A stretch of 29,833 nucleotides of DNA from Victivallaceae bacterium (GTDB lineage: Bacteria > Verrucomicrobiota > Lentisphaeria > Victivallales > Victivallaceae). Every line of letters begins with the position of its first letter. Position 1 is the stretch's first letter. Shown piece by piece: positions 14,275 to 22,287 of the stretch. The notes under the pieces are model-generated. The model did no database searches. It was not told where the DNA came from and saw only the letters and a program-made list of their open reading frames with translations. Location: positions 1 through 29,833 of the forward strand of contig JAEDIJ010000025.1 of NCBI GenBank assembly GCA_016292515.1, in the 5' to 3' direction. The translations under genes and the position numbers were made by a program.

Positions 14275-15900
14275 ATGCTGAAAAAATTCTTTCTTTTCGC
14301 CGCGCTGACGGCAAGTTTCGCGCTTTTCGGCGCGAAACTCGAACTCCCCGTGGATGCGAAAGCCGTTGCCACGAGTACCGACAATGATCCCCTTTTCACC
14401 TGGTATCGCGGCGCGGACGGTATGCGCTATTTAGTCTACAACGGCAAAAAGCAGGCGACGGTTTTTTCGACCTCGATGGCGAAAAACCAAATCGTCAATC
14501 CCGGCAGAGAACTTATGGTCATCAAGCCCGAGGGATGGAGCAAGGGCAAAGTCAAGGCGGAGATCTCCCTTAAAGTGATCGATCTGATCGACGGTTTCAA
14601 CGGCGCAAAAAGGCTTCAGCCGGGCGACGTCGTCGCCAAAATGATGCCGGTCGAAGTCGCCTGTGACGCGGTCAACGAAGAAACCGGCGTGACCAAAAAA
14701 CTCGACCAGAGTTGGGGCGAAACTTTCAAAGGTCTGTGGGAGACCACCGGCATCTGCGACATCATCAAACAGAGCAAGTCGGATTTCCACTCGACCTGGA
14801 TCCTCGGTCTCGGCCGCGTGCTGATGATCGCGATCGCGCTGGTGCTGATCTACCTCGCGATCGTCAAGGGCTTCGAGCCGCTTCTTCTGCTGCCGATCGG
14901 CTTCGGCGCATTGCTCGCCAATATCCCGCTCGCCGGAATTTCCGGTCCCGACGGGTTGCAGGGGATGGTCTACAACGTCGGTATCGAGAGCGGCGTTTTC
15001 CCGCTGCTCATTTTCCTCGGCGTCGGTGCGATGACCGACTTCGGACCGCTGATCGCCAACCCCAAGACGGCGTTGCTCGGCGGCGCCGCCCAGTTCGGCA
15101 TTTTCACGGCGCTGCTCGGCGCGCTCGCGCTTTCCGCGTGGGTGCCCGGCATCACCTTTGACCTCAAAGACGCCGCTTCCATCGGCATCATCGGCGGCGC
15201 CGACGGTCCGACTTCGATCTGGCTGACCAGCAAACTCAGCCCGAAACTGCTCGGCGCGATCGCGGTCGCGGCGTACAGTTATATGGCGCTCGTGCCGATC
15301 ATCCAGCCCCCGATCATGAAACTCTTTACGACGGAAGCCGAACGCAAGATCAAAATGAAGCAGTTGCGCCCGGTCAGCAAGGTCGAAAAGATCTGTTTCC
15401 CGATCATGATCACGTTGCTTTGCGCTTTCCTGCTGCCCGACGCGGCGCCGCTCATCGGGATGCTTATGTTCGGCAACCTCCTCAAAGAGTGCGGCGTGGC
15501 GGAGCGGCTCAACCAGACGGCGCAGAATGCCTTGATGAATATCGTCACGATTTTCCTCGGCATCGCGGTCGGGTCGAAGCTCTCGGCGGATCAATTCCTC
15601 AGCTTGCAGACGCTCGGCATCCTCGCGATGGGATGCGTCGCTTTCTGCGTCGGCACGGCGACGGGCGTCATTTTCGCCAAGATCATGAATTGTTTCAGCA
15701 AGAACAAGATCAATCCGCTCATCGGCTCCGCCGGCGTTTCCGCGGTGCCGATGGCGGCGCGCGTCGCCAACAAAGTCGGTCTGGAAGCCGATCCCTCGAA
15801 CTATCTGCTGATGCACGCGATGGGACCGAACGTCGCCGGCGTCATCGGTTCGGCGGTCGCCGCGGGCGTGTTGCTCAATATGCTTAAAAGCCTGATTTAA
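14275..15900 (+). CDS. oadB: Sodium-translocating decarboxylase beta subunit with N-terminal extension
   Basis: Residues from about 152 to 541 match the OadB/GcdB/MmdB ion channel subunit: FKGLWETTGI, FEPLLLLPIGFGALLANIPLAG, GGADGPTSIWLTSKL and AYSYMALVPIIQPPIM, with about nine or more membrane segments. It decarboxylates carboxybiotin and exports sodium. Canonical OadB starts near the LWETTG equivalent; here about 150 residues precede it, beginning with a signal-peptide-like stretch (MLKKFFLFAALTASFALFGA) and continuing as a soluble, beta-rich-looking segment that should lie outside the membrane. The gene starts 17 bases after oadA with GGAG upstream, and the frame is continuous. Confidence 0.92.
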   Translation: MLKKFFLFAALTASFALFGAKLELPVDAKAVATSTDNDPLFTWYRGADGMRYLVYNGKKQATVFSTSMAKNQIVNPGRELMVIKPEGWSKGKVKAEISLKVIDLIDGFNGAKRLQPGDVVAKMMPVEVACDAVNEETGVTKKLDQSWGETFKGLWETTGICDIIKQSKSDFHSTWILGLGRVLMIAIALVLIYLAIVKGFEPLLLLPIGFGALLANIPLAGISGPDGLQGMVYNVGIESGVFPLLIFLGVGAMTDFGPLIANPKTALLGGAAQFGIFTALLGALALSAWVPGITFDLKDAASIGIIGGADGPTSIWLTSKLSPKLLGAIAVAAYSYMALVPIIQPPIMKLFTTEAERKIKMKQLRPVSKVEKICFPIMITLLCAFLLPDAAPLIGMLMFGNLLKECGVAERLNQTAQNALMNIVTIFLGIAVGSKLSADQFLSLQTLGILAMGCVAFCVGTATGVIFAKIMNCFSKNKINPLIGSAGVSAVPMAARVANKVGLEADPSNYLLMHAMGPNVAGVIGSAVAAGVLLNMLKSLI

Positions 15901-15916
15901 GAGAGGTTCCGGCGCG

Positions 15917-16945
15917 ATGGCGGATTTCGTTTGCCAAACGGCTCCGGCGGCGCGTAAACGCTGCTCCATCGCGCTTGCCGTCTGCAACGGAGAGCGATTC
16001 CTCGAGGAAATGCTCGGATCGCTTTTTCGTCAGACGGTTCTGCCGGACGAGGTCGTCGTTTGCGACGACGACTCGTCCGACCGCACTTTTGAGATCGTTT
16101 CCCGCTTTATGGCGATCTACCGTCACTGTATCCGCTACGAAAAAAATCCGAAGCGGCTCGGCGTCGCCAAAAATTTTGAAAAGGCGATCAGCCTCACCAC
16201 CGGGGATATCATTTTTCTCGCCGATCAGGACGACCTCTGGCTGCCCGACAAAATCGAAAAACTCCGCGACGCCATCGCCGCGCAACCGGAGCCGACCGGC
16301 GTTTTCTGCGACAGTCTGCTCACGAATGAAAAATTGCAGCCGCTCAATTACACGCATTGGAAATTGCGTAATTTCGATCCCGCCAAACCTTTTGCCGGGA
16401 TGGAACAATTCCGCCGCTGCTGTACCGTCGCGCCGATGGCGGGACACAACATCGCTTTTGACGCGCGTTTCAAGGAAATCCTCCTGCCCTTCCCCGACCT
16501 GGTCGCCTGCCACGACAACTGGATCGGAGTCATTCTCGCCGCCTTTGAGGCGTGGCGCGTCGTGCCGGAAGTCCTCACGCTCTACCGTCAGCACGGAAGC
16601 AATTACACGGGGATCCTCAAATGGCGCAATCAATACCGCGTCGCCATCCGCTCTCTCGAACACAACAACGACGAGTGGAATTACCGGCTCTATCAGGCGT
16701 TTCTCGACCGGATCAAGGAATCCGGTCGCGCCTGCGGCGACGACAAAATCGATTTCGCCGTCGGACGGCGCAACTATTCGCTCAGCCGCAAAAATCTTTC
16801 GCGCTACTTCCTGAAACGGCTGATGCCGATCTGCCGTATCGCGCTCAACGGCAGTTACCACCGCTACGGGCGCGGATGGAAAAATCTGGCGCAGGATCTC
16901 ATTCTGCGTTCTTTCGTTTTCCCCAAGGAGACGCATAATGGCTGA
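15917..16945 (+). CDS. Family 2 glycosyltransferase
   Basis: A 342-residue GT-A-fold transferase. The nucleotide-sugar domain shows SIALAVCNGERFLEEML, then PDEVVVCDDDSSD and the DxD-type motif ADQDDLWLPDKI at about residues 103-114. These resemble rhamnosyltransferase-like and capsule/O-antigen enzymes. No membrane segment is evident. AGAGAGG lies upstream of the ATG, 16 bases after oadB. It overlaps the next gene by 8 bases. Donor and acceptor cannot be predicted. Confidence 0.88.
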   Translation: MADFVCQTAPAARKRCSIALAVCNGERFLEEMLGSLFRQTVLPDEVVVCDDDSSDRTFEIVSRFMAIYRHCIRYEKNPKRLGVAKNFEKAISLTTGDIIFLADQDDLWLPDKIEKLRDAIAAQPEPTGVFCDSLLTNEKLQPLNYTHWKLRNFDPAKPFAGMEQFRRCCTVAPMAGHNIAFDARFKEILLPFPDLVACHDNWIGVILAAFEAWRVVPEVLTLYRQHGSNYTGILKWRNQYRVAIRSLEHNNDEWNYRLYQAFLDRIKESGRACGDDKIDFAVGRRNYSLSRKNLSRYFLKRLMPICRIALNGSYHRYGRGWKNLAQDLILRSFVFPKETHNG

Positions 16946-18131
16946 GATCAGCTGGCGGAGAAATCTCTGGTTTCTCTGGATATCCCAAATGCTCGGCTTG
17001 GCGGGATTTGCGGGGATCATGCCGTTCATCCCGCTTTTCATCGGCACGAAATTCGGTATTTCCGACCAGGCGGAACTGGGGGCGTGGGTATCGGCTTTCA
17101 ACTTTTTCGGGATGGCGAGTTTCTGTTTGAGCAACCCCGTATGGGGCATTCTCGCCGACCGCTACGGGAGAAAAATGATGCTGTTGCGTTCCAGTTTCTG
17201 CAACGCGGTCTGCTTCCCCCTTTTCGTCGCGATGCCCAACTGCGCGATGCTCGTCGGGATGCGTTTTATCGCCTCCTCCTTTTCCGGGACGACGGCGGCG
17301 GCGCAGACATTGATCGCGACGACCGTCCCGGAAAAACATCAGGGATTCGCGCTCGGACTGCTCACCAGCGCGATTTGGAGCGGCACGATGCTCGGCTACA
17401 TTTCCGGCTCCGTCATCGTGCGCCATTTCGGTTACACGGCGGGATTTCTGCTCTGCGGTACGCTCTATCTCATCAGCGGCTTCATCGTGCTCTTTTTTGT
17501 CCGGGAAAATTTCGTACCGCAACCGGCGATCAAAAAAGAGGGGCTTTCCACCCAGTTTCGCGCGATGAGCCACGCGGTATTGATGTTGCTCGCGCTTTTT
17601 GCCCTGCTCGGATTCGCGCGGCGTTTCGACGAACCTTATCTCGCGATGATGGTACGGCATATTTCCGCGATGCAGGATGATTTCGTCATCAGCTGGACGG
17701 GGTACATCAGCGCGGCGGCGGCGGCGGGCGGAATTCTTTCCGGCATCGTCATCGGAAAACTCTGCGACCGGCACGCGCCCTATCTCGTCGCGCTGCCGAT
17801 GCTCGTTTTGGCGTGTATCGGTCTCGTCGGACAGGGAATGTCAACGCACGTCGGGATGCTCGCCGCGATGCGCGCGCTGACTTACTTCGCGGGGGGCGGA
17901 CTGGAACCCGCCTTTTTGAAACTCCTCTCACAGGAAACGGCGGCGGAGCATCGCGGCGCGGTATTCGGTTTCTCGATGAGCGCGCGAATGCTCGGCATCT
18001 TTTCGGCGGCGGGGGTAAGCGGCGTCGTGCTTTTTCACTTCGGATTGCGGCAAGTCTACTTCACAGCGGCGATCCTGATGCTGATGCTGCTGCCGTTGAT
18101 GGTGCTCTATCGCGTGCGCTTCGCCAAGTAA
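16938..18131 (+). CDS. MFS transporter (DHA1-like)
   Basis: A 397-residue, twelve-helix major facilitator protein. The loop between helices 2 and 3 carries the family signature as GILADRYGRKMMLLRSS (about residues 71-87), and the midpoint has the typical soluble loop (VRENFVPQPAIKKEG). Such proteins usually expel small hydrophobic compounds by proton antiport, and some act on sugars. The ATG lies inside the end of the glycosyltransferase gene, suggesting translational coupling. It converges with the cation-efflux gene 36 bases downstream. Confidence 0.9.
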   Translation: MAEISWRRNLWFLWISQMLGLAGFAGIMPFIPLFIGTKFGISDQAELGAWVSAFNFFGMASFCLSNPVWGILADRYGRKMMLLRSSFCNAVCFPLFVAMPNCAMLVGMRFIASSFSGTTAAAQTLIATTVPEKHQGFALGLLTSAIWSGTMLGYISGSVIVRHFGYTAGFLLCGTLYLISGFIVLFFVRENFVPQPAIKKEGLSTQFRAMSHAVLMLLALFALLGFARRFDEPYLAMMVRHISAMQDDFVISWTGYISAAAAAGGILSGIVIGKLCDRHAPYLVALPMLVLACIGLVGQGMSTHVGMLAAMRALTYFAGGGLEPAFLKLLSQETAAEHRGAVFGFSMSARMLGIFSAAGVSGVVLFHFGLRQVYFTAAILMLMLLPLMVLYRVRFAK

Positions 18132-18164
18132 ATGCACATTCATCCCGCGCGCAGCGGATATTTC

Positions 18165-18186
18165 CGTCTACACGTATGCGTAGACG
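18165..18186. terminator. Inverted repeat at the convergent junction, weak terminator candidate
   Basis: The perfect 7-bp arms CGTCTAC (18165-18171) and GTAGACG (18180-18186) enclose 8 bases and include the stop codon of the cation-efflux gene. It sits between two convergent genes. There is no U-run on either strand, so termination is only a possibility. Confidence 0.3.
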
Positions 18187-19331
18187 AACTGAATGGCAAG
18201 TTTTACGTCGGAATCGTATTTGACGAGCATCGCTCTCAGCGCGTCGCAGATCTCCGAATTTGTACAGCCGTAGACACGCGGCGTCAGCAAGTGGAAGTGG
18301 AGCGTTTTTTCCTTTTCGTCGATCCAGAAGTCGTAGACTTTGAAAACGGGGTCGTAATGAGCGACCGCATTCTCCAGGCGGACGCGCCACTTTTTGACGA
18401 GCGGATTGTCGTTGCCGAAAGGATCGCAATGCAAAGTCAAGCGGATCGGCAGCTCCCGGGCGACGGCGACTTCGGCGGCTTCGAGAGTGTCGTGCATCGA
18501 TACAAGATCTCCGGCGCGATCTACTTCGGCGTGCGCGGTCGCGAAGTAGAGATCGGGACCGTAGTTGTGCATGATGATGTCGTGGACTCCGCGGATGCCC
18601 TTTTGCGAAACGAGACAATGGCGGAGTTTTTCGACGAGTTCCGCATCCGGCGGCACACCGAGCAGCAAATTGGCGGCTCCGGTCAGCAACTTGACGCCGC
18701 CGCAGACGATGAAAACCGCCACGGCGACGCCCGCGACGCCGTCGACGGGAAGTGCGGTGTAACGCGAAATGATCAGCCCCGCCAGCACGATCCCGGTCGA
18801 AATGAGATCGCTCAAACTGTCAAATGCCTGCGCCTTGAGCATTTCCGAATCAATTTTTTTGCCGATACTGCGGTAAAAGACAAAGAGCCACACCTTGAAA
18901 AGCGTCGTTCCCGCGATCAGCGCGATGAATTTCCAGTCGTTCAACAGCGCGGCGGGAGAAAAAATGCGGACGACCGCCTCCTTGAAAAAATTGATGCCGA
19001 CGGCGATGATGATCGTCGCAACGACCAGCGCAAAAACGTATTCGATGCGCCCGTGTCCGAAAGGATGTTCGTTATCGGCGGGTTTGGCGGACATCTTGAA
19101 GCCGCTCAACGTGATGACGGAACTTCCCGCATCGGAAAGATTGTTGATGGCATCCGCGCCGAGAGCGATGCTGCCGGAAAAAAACGCCGCCGCGCCCTTG
19201 ATCGCGACGAGAAGCAAATTGACCGCGATGCCGACCGCGCCGGAAAGGATCCCGTAACGAAGCCGGACGACGGGATCGCGGGTATTTTCCCCGTCGCGCA
19301 CGAAAAGCCGGAAAAGCCACTGCGTCAACAT
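18168..19331 (-). CDS. Cation diffusion facilitator family transporter
   Basis: A 387-residue CDF protein starting MLTQWLFRLFVRDGEN at 19331, seven bases inside the end of ldcA; the longer frame to 19553 is buried in ldcA and rejected. Six membrane segments follow, with the helix 2 metal site GADAINNLSDAGSS (Asp60, Asn64, Asp67) and the loop motif HPFGHGRIEY (89-98). The NNxxD pattern resembles the manganese/iron-type MMT1 clade rather than classic HxxxD zinc exporters. The C-terminal cytoplasmic region of about 180 residues is longer than usual and contains the typical dimerisation domain (GVHDIIMHNYGPDLYFATAHAEVD) plus an extra part. It exports divalent metal ions by proton exchange. Confidence 0.92.
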   Translation of the reverse strand: MLTQWLFRLFVRDGENTRDPVVRLRYGILSGAVGIAVNLLLVAIKGAAAFFSGSIALGADAINNLSDAGSSVITLSGFKMSAKPADNEHPFGHGRIEYVFALVVATIIIAVGINFFKEAVVRIFSPAALLNDWKFIALIAGTTLFKVWLFVFYRSIGKKIDSEMLKAQAFDSLSDLISTGIVLAGLIISRYTALPVDGVAGVAVAVFIVCGGVKLLTGAANLLLGVPPDAELVEKLRHCLVSQKGIRGVHDIIMHNYGPDLYFATAHAEVDRAGDLVSMHDTLEAAEVAVARELPIRLTLHCDPFGNDNPLVKKWRVRLENAVAHYDPVFKVYDFWIDEKEKTLHFHLLTPRVYGCTNSEICDALRAMLVKYDSDVKLAIQFVYAYV

Positions 19332-20188
19332 TTTTCCCCGATCCTGATCGTATTTCCGGAAGCGGTGATATTTTCCCGGTAGTTGAGCGAAATGAAATCG
19401 CCCGGTTCGTGTCCGTAGCGCAAGTTCGCGAGGACACCGCCTTTGACCTGCCGCGTCACCCGGCAAAGCAGAGCATTCAATTCCTCCTCCGGAGCATTTG
19501 TCCCGGAAAATTCCCCGAAAACGACCCCCGCGCAAGCGGCAAAGGCGCCGCACATTTCAAGTTGCGTCAAGACGCGGTCAAGCCGGTAAAGCGGCTCCCC
19601 GACATCCTCCAACACGAGGACGCGCCCCCGGCAGTCGGGGAAGTGCTTCGTGCCGCAAAGGCTCGCGGCGACGGTCGCATTTCCGGCGAGAACTTTCCCG
19701 CTGAAATCCCCTTTTTTCAAGACGGTCAAAGCGGACACCTGACGCGGAATGCCCGCAAGCGCATTCCACGCATTTTTTTGCGTTTCCGCGGTGTAAGTGC
19801 CGAATTTCGCCGCCATCGGCAAAGCGACGGGGATCGCCAGCTGATGACGGTCGATCGCCCACAACAGCGCGGTAAGATCGCTGAATCCCGCGACGAATTT
19901 TTCCGTCGGCGGCAACTGCGAAAGACAATCCAGCAAATGCGCGCATCCGAAACCGCCGCGGGCGGCGAGAATAAGATCGACTTCGGGGTCGCGCCAGAGT
20001 GTTTCGAGGTCGGCAAAGCGTTCCTCCTCGCTTCCGGCGAGATATCCTTTTTTGCCGCCGGCGTGCGAAGTCACCTTGACTTGAAATCCCTCTTTCCGCA
20101 AAAAATCGACGCCGTTTGCCAGCAACGCCGGATCGACCGGTCCAGCCGGAGCGCAAACGCCGATCGTGTGAATCGCGGGGGAAGGCAT
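19325..20188 (-). CDS. ldcA: LD-carboxypeptidase (peptidase family S66)
   Basis: The 287-residue enzyme belongs to the muramoyltetrapeptide L,D-carboxypeptidase family, which trims D-Ala from tetrapeptides during murein recycling. The expected Ser-Glu-His triad can be placed at Ser103 (GFSD, after AARGGFGC), Glu194 (VLEDVGEPLYRLDRVLTQL) and His260 (YGHEPGD). No signal peptide is present, as expected for a cytosolic recycling enzyme. Some family members instead cleave microcin C-type peptide-nucleotides (MccF). It starts one base after ribBA and overlaps the efflux gene by 7 bases. Confidence 0.9.
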   Translation of the reverse strand: MPSPAIHTIGVCAPAGPVDPALLANGVDFLRKEGFQVKVTSHAGGKKGYLAGSEEERFADLETLWRDPEVDLILAARGGFGCAHLLDCLSQLPPTEKFVAGFSDLTALLWAIDRHQLAIPVALPMAAKFGTYTAETQKNAWNALAGIPRQVSALTVLKKGDFSGKVLAGNATVAASLCGTKHFPDCRGRVLVLEDVGEPLYRLDRVLTQLEMCGAFAACAGVVFGEFSGTNAPEEELNALLCRVTRQVKGGVLANLRYGHEPGDFISLNYRENITASGNTIRIGEKC

Positions 20189-20189
20189 T

Positions 20190-21389
20190 TTACAGCAGAT
20201 GCCCCATGCGTTCTTTTTTGGTTTGCAGATAACGGGCGTTTTCTTTGCCCGGAGCGATCACGAGGGGGATCCGCTCGGCGATTTCAAGACCGTAGCCGGA
20301 GATCCCGACGAGTTTGCTCGGATTGTTGGTGAGCAGACGGATCGACTTGATGCCGAGATCAAGCAGGATCTGAACTCCGATGCCGTATTCGCGCAAGTCG
20401 CCGGGAAAACCGAGTTTCTCGTTGGCTTCGACCGTATCGCATCCCTCCTCCTGCAACTGATAAGCGTGGATCTTGTTGAAAATCCCGATGCCGCGCCCCT
20501 CCTGCCGCAGATAGAGAAGGACTCCGGATCCGTTGGCGACGATCATTTCCATCGCGCGGTGCAACTGGTCGCCGCAGTCGCAGCGTTTCGAGCCGAAAAC
20601 GTCGCCGGTCAGACATTCGCTGTGGACGCGCACCAGGACTTTTTCCTGATCGCGGACATCGCCGTAGATCAGGGCAAGATGTTCATTTTGATCGACTTTG
20701 GTGCGATAAGGGATCACGTTGAAATCGCCGTATACCGTCGGCAGTTTCGCCATCGTGCCGCGGACGATCAGTTTTTCGTGGTGACGGCGGTAGGCGATGA
20801 GATCGGCGACCGTGCCCCATTTCAGATTGTGCTTTTTGCGGAAAACGTCGAGGTCGGCGAGCCGCGCCATATGACCGTCCGGCTTCATAATTTCACAAAT
20901 GACCCCCGCGGGCGTCAATCCGGCGAGCCGCGCCAGATCGACCGCCGTTTCGGTATGGCCGGCGCGGCGCAACACGCCGCCCGGACGGGCGATCAGCGGA
21001 AAGAGATGCCCCGGCGAGGAAAAATCCGCCGCAGTCGATTTCGGGTCGATCAACTTGCGGACCGTCGTCGCGCGGTCAAAGGCGCTGATGCCGGTCGTCG
21101 TGCCTTCGATCGCATCGACGCTCTGCGTGAACGCCGTGCCGAAGTGGTCGCGATGCGCCTCGGGAGAATCCAGATTGAGCGCGGCGGCGCGGTCGGCGTC
21201 GAGCGGGCAGCAGATGAGACCGCAGGCGCAAGTCGCCATAAAGGCGATCGCTTCCGGCGTCACTTTTTCGGCGGCGATGATGAGATCGCCCTCGTTTTCG
21301 CGGTTGGCGTCATCGGTGATGACGACCATACGCCCCGCGCGGATGTCGGCAATGAGTTCCTCCGGCGTATTGAATTGATAATCAGCCAT
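20190..21389 (-). CDS. ribBA: Bifunctional 3,4-dihydroxy-2-butanone-4-phosphate synthase / GTP cyclohydrolase II
   Basis: The 399-residue protein supplies both starting compounds of riboflavin synthesis. The N-terminal half (about 1-205) is RibB: DDANRENEGDLI, TGISAFDRATT, SPGHLFPL and RAGHTETAVDLARLAGL. The C-terminal half (about 206-399) is RibA: the zinc loop CLTGDVFGSKRCDCGDQL, RQEGRGIGIFNKI and TNNPSKLVGI. All key residues appear present in both halves. No FMN riboswitch or other rib gene is nearby; the gene sits three bases after ymdB and one base before ldcA. Riboflavin demand fits the flavin-rich Rnf complex, though the association is only positional. Confidence 0.96.
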   Translation of the reverse strand: MADYQFNTPEELIADIRAGRMVVITDDANRENEGDLIIAAEKVTPEAIAFMATCACGLICCPLDADRAAALNLDSPEAHRDHFGTAFTQSVDAIEGTTTGISAFDRATTVRKLIDPKSTAADFSSPGHLFPLIARPGGVLRRAGHTETAVDLARLAGLTPAGVICEIMKPDGHMARLADLDVFRKKHNLKWGTVADLIAYRRHHEKLIVRGTMAKLPTVYGDFNVIPYRTKVDQNEHLALIYGDVRDQEKVLVRVHSECLTGDVFGSKRCDCGDQLHRAMEMIVANGSGVLLYLRQEGRGIGIFNKIHAYQLQEEGCDTVEANEKLGFPGDLREYGIGVQILLDLGIKSIRLLTNNPSKLVGISGYGLEIAERIPLVIAPGKENARYLQTKKERMGHLL

Positions 21390-21392
21390 AAG

Positions 21393-22181
21393 TTATACCT
21401 CGATGATTCGTGAAATCGTTTCGATCTGCGACGCTTTTCCGGTGGCGGCGTCGTAGGTGATGACCGCCCCGTCAAGGCGGATCGCGCCTTTTTCGACGAC
21501 GGCGAGGCGGTTCGGCATCCCCGTCGTGAATTTCTGCAACACGTCGGCGACGGAACGGCCCAAAACGCTCACGTCGGCGCCGACCATTCCCGTATCGGTC
21601 AGCATCGCCGTCCCGGCGGCGGAAACTCTGCCGTCGCAGGTCGGCACGTGGGTATGCGTGCCGACGACCGCCGTCACGCGCCCGTCCAAAAAGTACTGCA
21701 TCGCCAGTTTTTCGCTCGTCGCCTCGGCGTGAAAATCGACGAGAATGGTTTTGATATGGGACGGCAGATTTTTCAAAATCCCGTCCACGGTTTCAAAGGG
21801 GCAATAGGCACTTTCGCGCATAAAGACTTTGCCCTGCAAAGCGATCACGGCGACGCTGCCGCCGGCGGGATTGTCGAAAACGCCGTATCCCCTGCCCGGC
21901 TGACACTTCGCGTAATTCGCCGGCCGGATGACGTTTTTGCAGAGGAAAATTTCCCCCTCGAAGCCCTTTTGATCCCAAGTGTGGTCGCCCAGCGTGATCA
22001 CGTCGACGACGCCGGAGAGATCCCGGACGCAACTTGCGGAAATGCCGCTGCCCGAAGCCGAGTTTTCTCCGTTGGCAACGACGAACTGGATGTTGTATTC
22101 CCGCCGCAAATCCGGCACCAGACGGCGCACGGCTTCCCGCCCGCCTTTGCCGACGATATCGCCGATAAAAAGAATTTTCAT
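21393..22181 (-). CDS. ymdB: YmdB-family metallophosphoesterase (TIGR00282)
   Basis: A 262-residue calcineurin-like phosphoesterase. Metal ligands of the family are visible in IGDIVGKGGR (Asp8), VANGENSASGSG, GDHTWDQKGFEG, DFHAEATSEK and GTHTHVPTCD. Members are cyclic-nucleotide or 2',3'-cyclic phosphate phosphodiesterases; in Bacillus, YmdB affects biofilm and motility gene expression. A clear promoter lies upstream and AGGGA precedes the ATG, making this the first gene of a four-gene operon (ymdB-ribBA-ldcA-efflux). Confidence 0.93.
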   Translation of the reverse strand: MKILFIGDIVGKGGREAVRRLVPDLRREYNIQFVVANGENSASGSGISASCVRDLSGVVDVITLGDHTWDQKGFEGEIFLCKNVIRPANYAKCQPGRGYGVFDNPAGGSVAVIALQGKVFMRESAYCPFETVDGILKNLPSHIKTILVDFHAEATSEKLAMQYFLDGRVTAVVGTHTHVPTCDGRVSAAGTAMLTDTGMVGADVSVLGRSVADVLQKFTTGMPNRLAVVEKGAIRLDGAVITYDAATGKASQIETISRIIEV

Positions 22182-22204
22182 GACATTTCCCTAATCGCGT
22201 TGCG

Positions 22205-22222
22205 CGGATACTACCGTATCCG
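22205..22222 (-). promoter_or_regulatory. Hairpin in the ymdB operon leader
   Basis: CGGATAC (22205-22211) and GTATCCG (22216-22222) form a perfect 7-bp stem with a 4-base loop. It would lie within the first 30 nt of the transcript from the promoter at 22238-22266. It may stabilise the mRNA 5' end or be an operator; it is too small to be a riboswitch. Confidence 0.45.
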
Positions 22223-22237
22223 TAAAATTTCCGGTAT

Positions 22238-22266
22238 AATATACACCCTCTCCCCCGCTTTGTAAA
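22238..22266 (-). promoter_or_regulatory. Sigma-70-type promoter of the ymdB-ribBA-ldcA-efflux operon
   Basis: The minus strand shows TTTACA (22266-22261), a 17-base spacer and TATATT (22243-22238). The hexamers differ from consensus by one or two bases each. The predicted start is near 22231, 50 bases before the ymdB ATG. The spacer and the 3' end of the upstream hydrolase gene leave no room for another signal. Confidence 0.6.
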
Positions 22267-22287
22267 GAGAGCGCGAGGAAAAGTATT

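Noticed and set aside
12410..14314. 634-residue ORF antisense to oadA
   Set aside because: It mirrors the oadA codon pattern and has low-complexity Asp/Val/Gly/Arg composition; oadA is certain.
18168..19553. Longer cation-efflux protein starting at 19553
   Set aside because: The extra 74 residues are a frame-shifted reading of ldcA; the start at 19331 opens directly into the family sequence.
21396..22181. FMN riboswitch controlling ribBA
   Set aside because: ribBA lies only three bases after ymdB, and the operon leader at 22182-22231 is too short for an RFN element.
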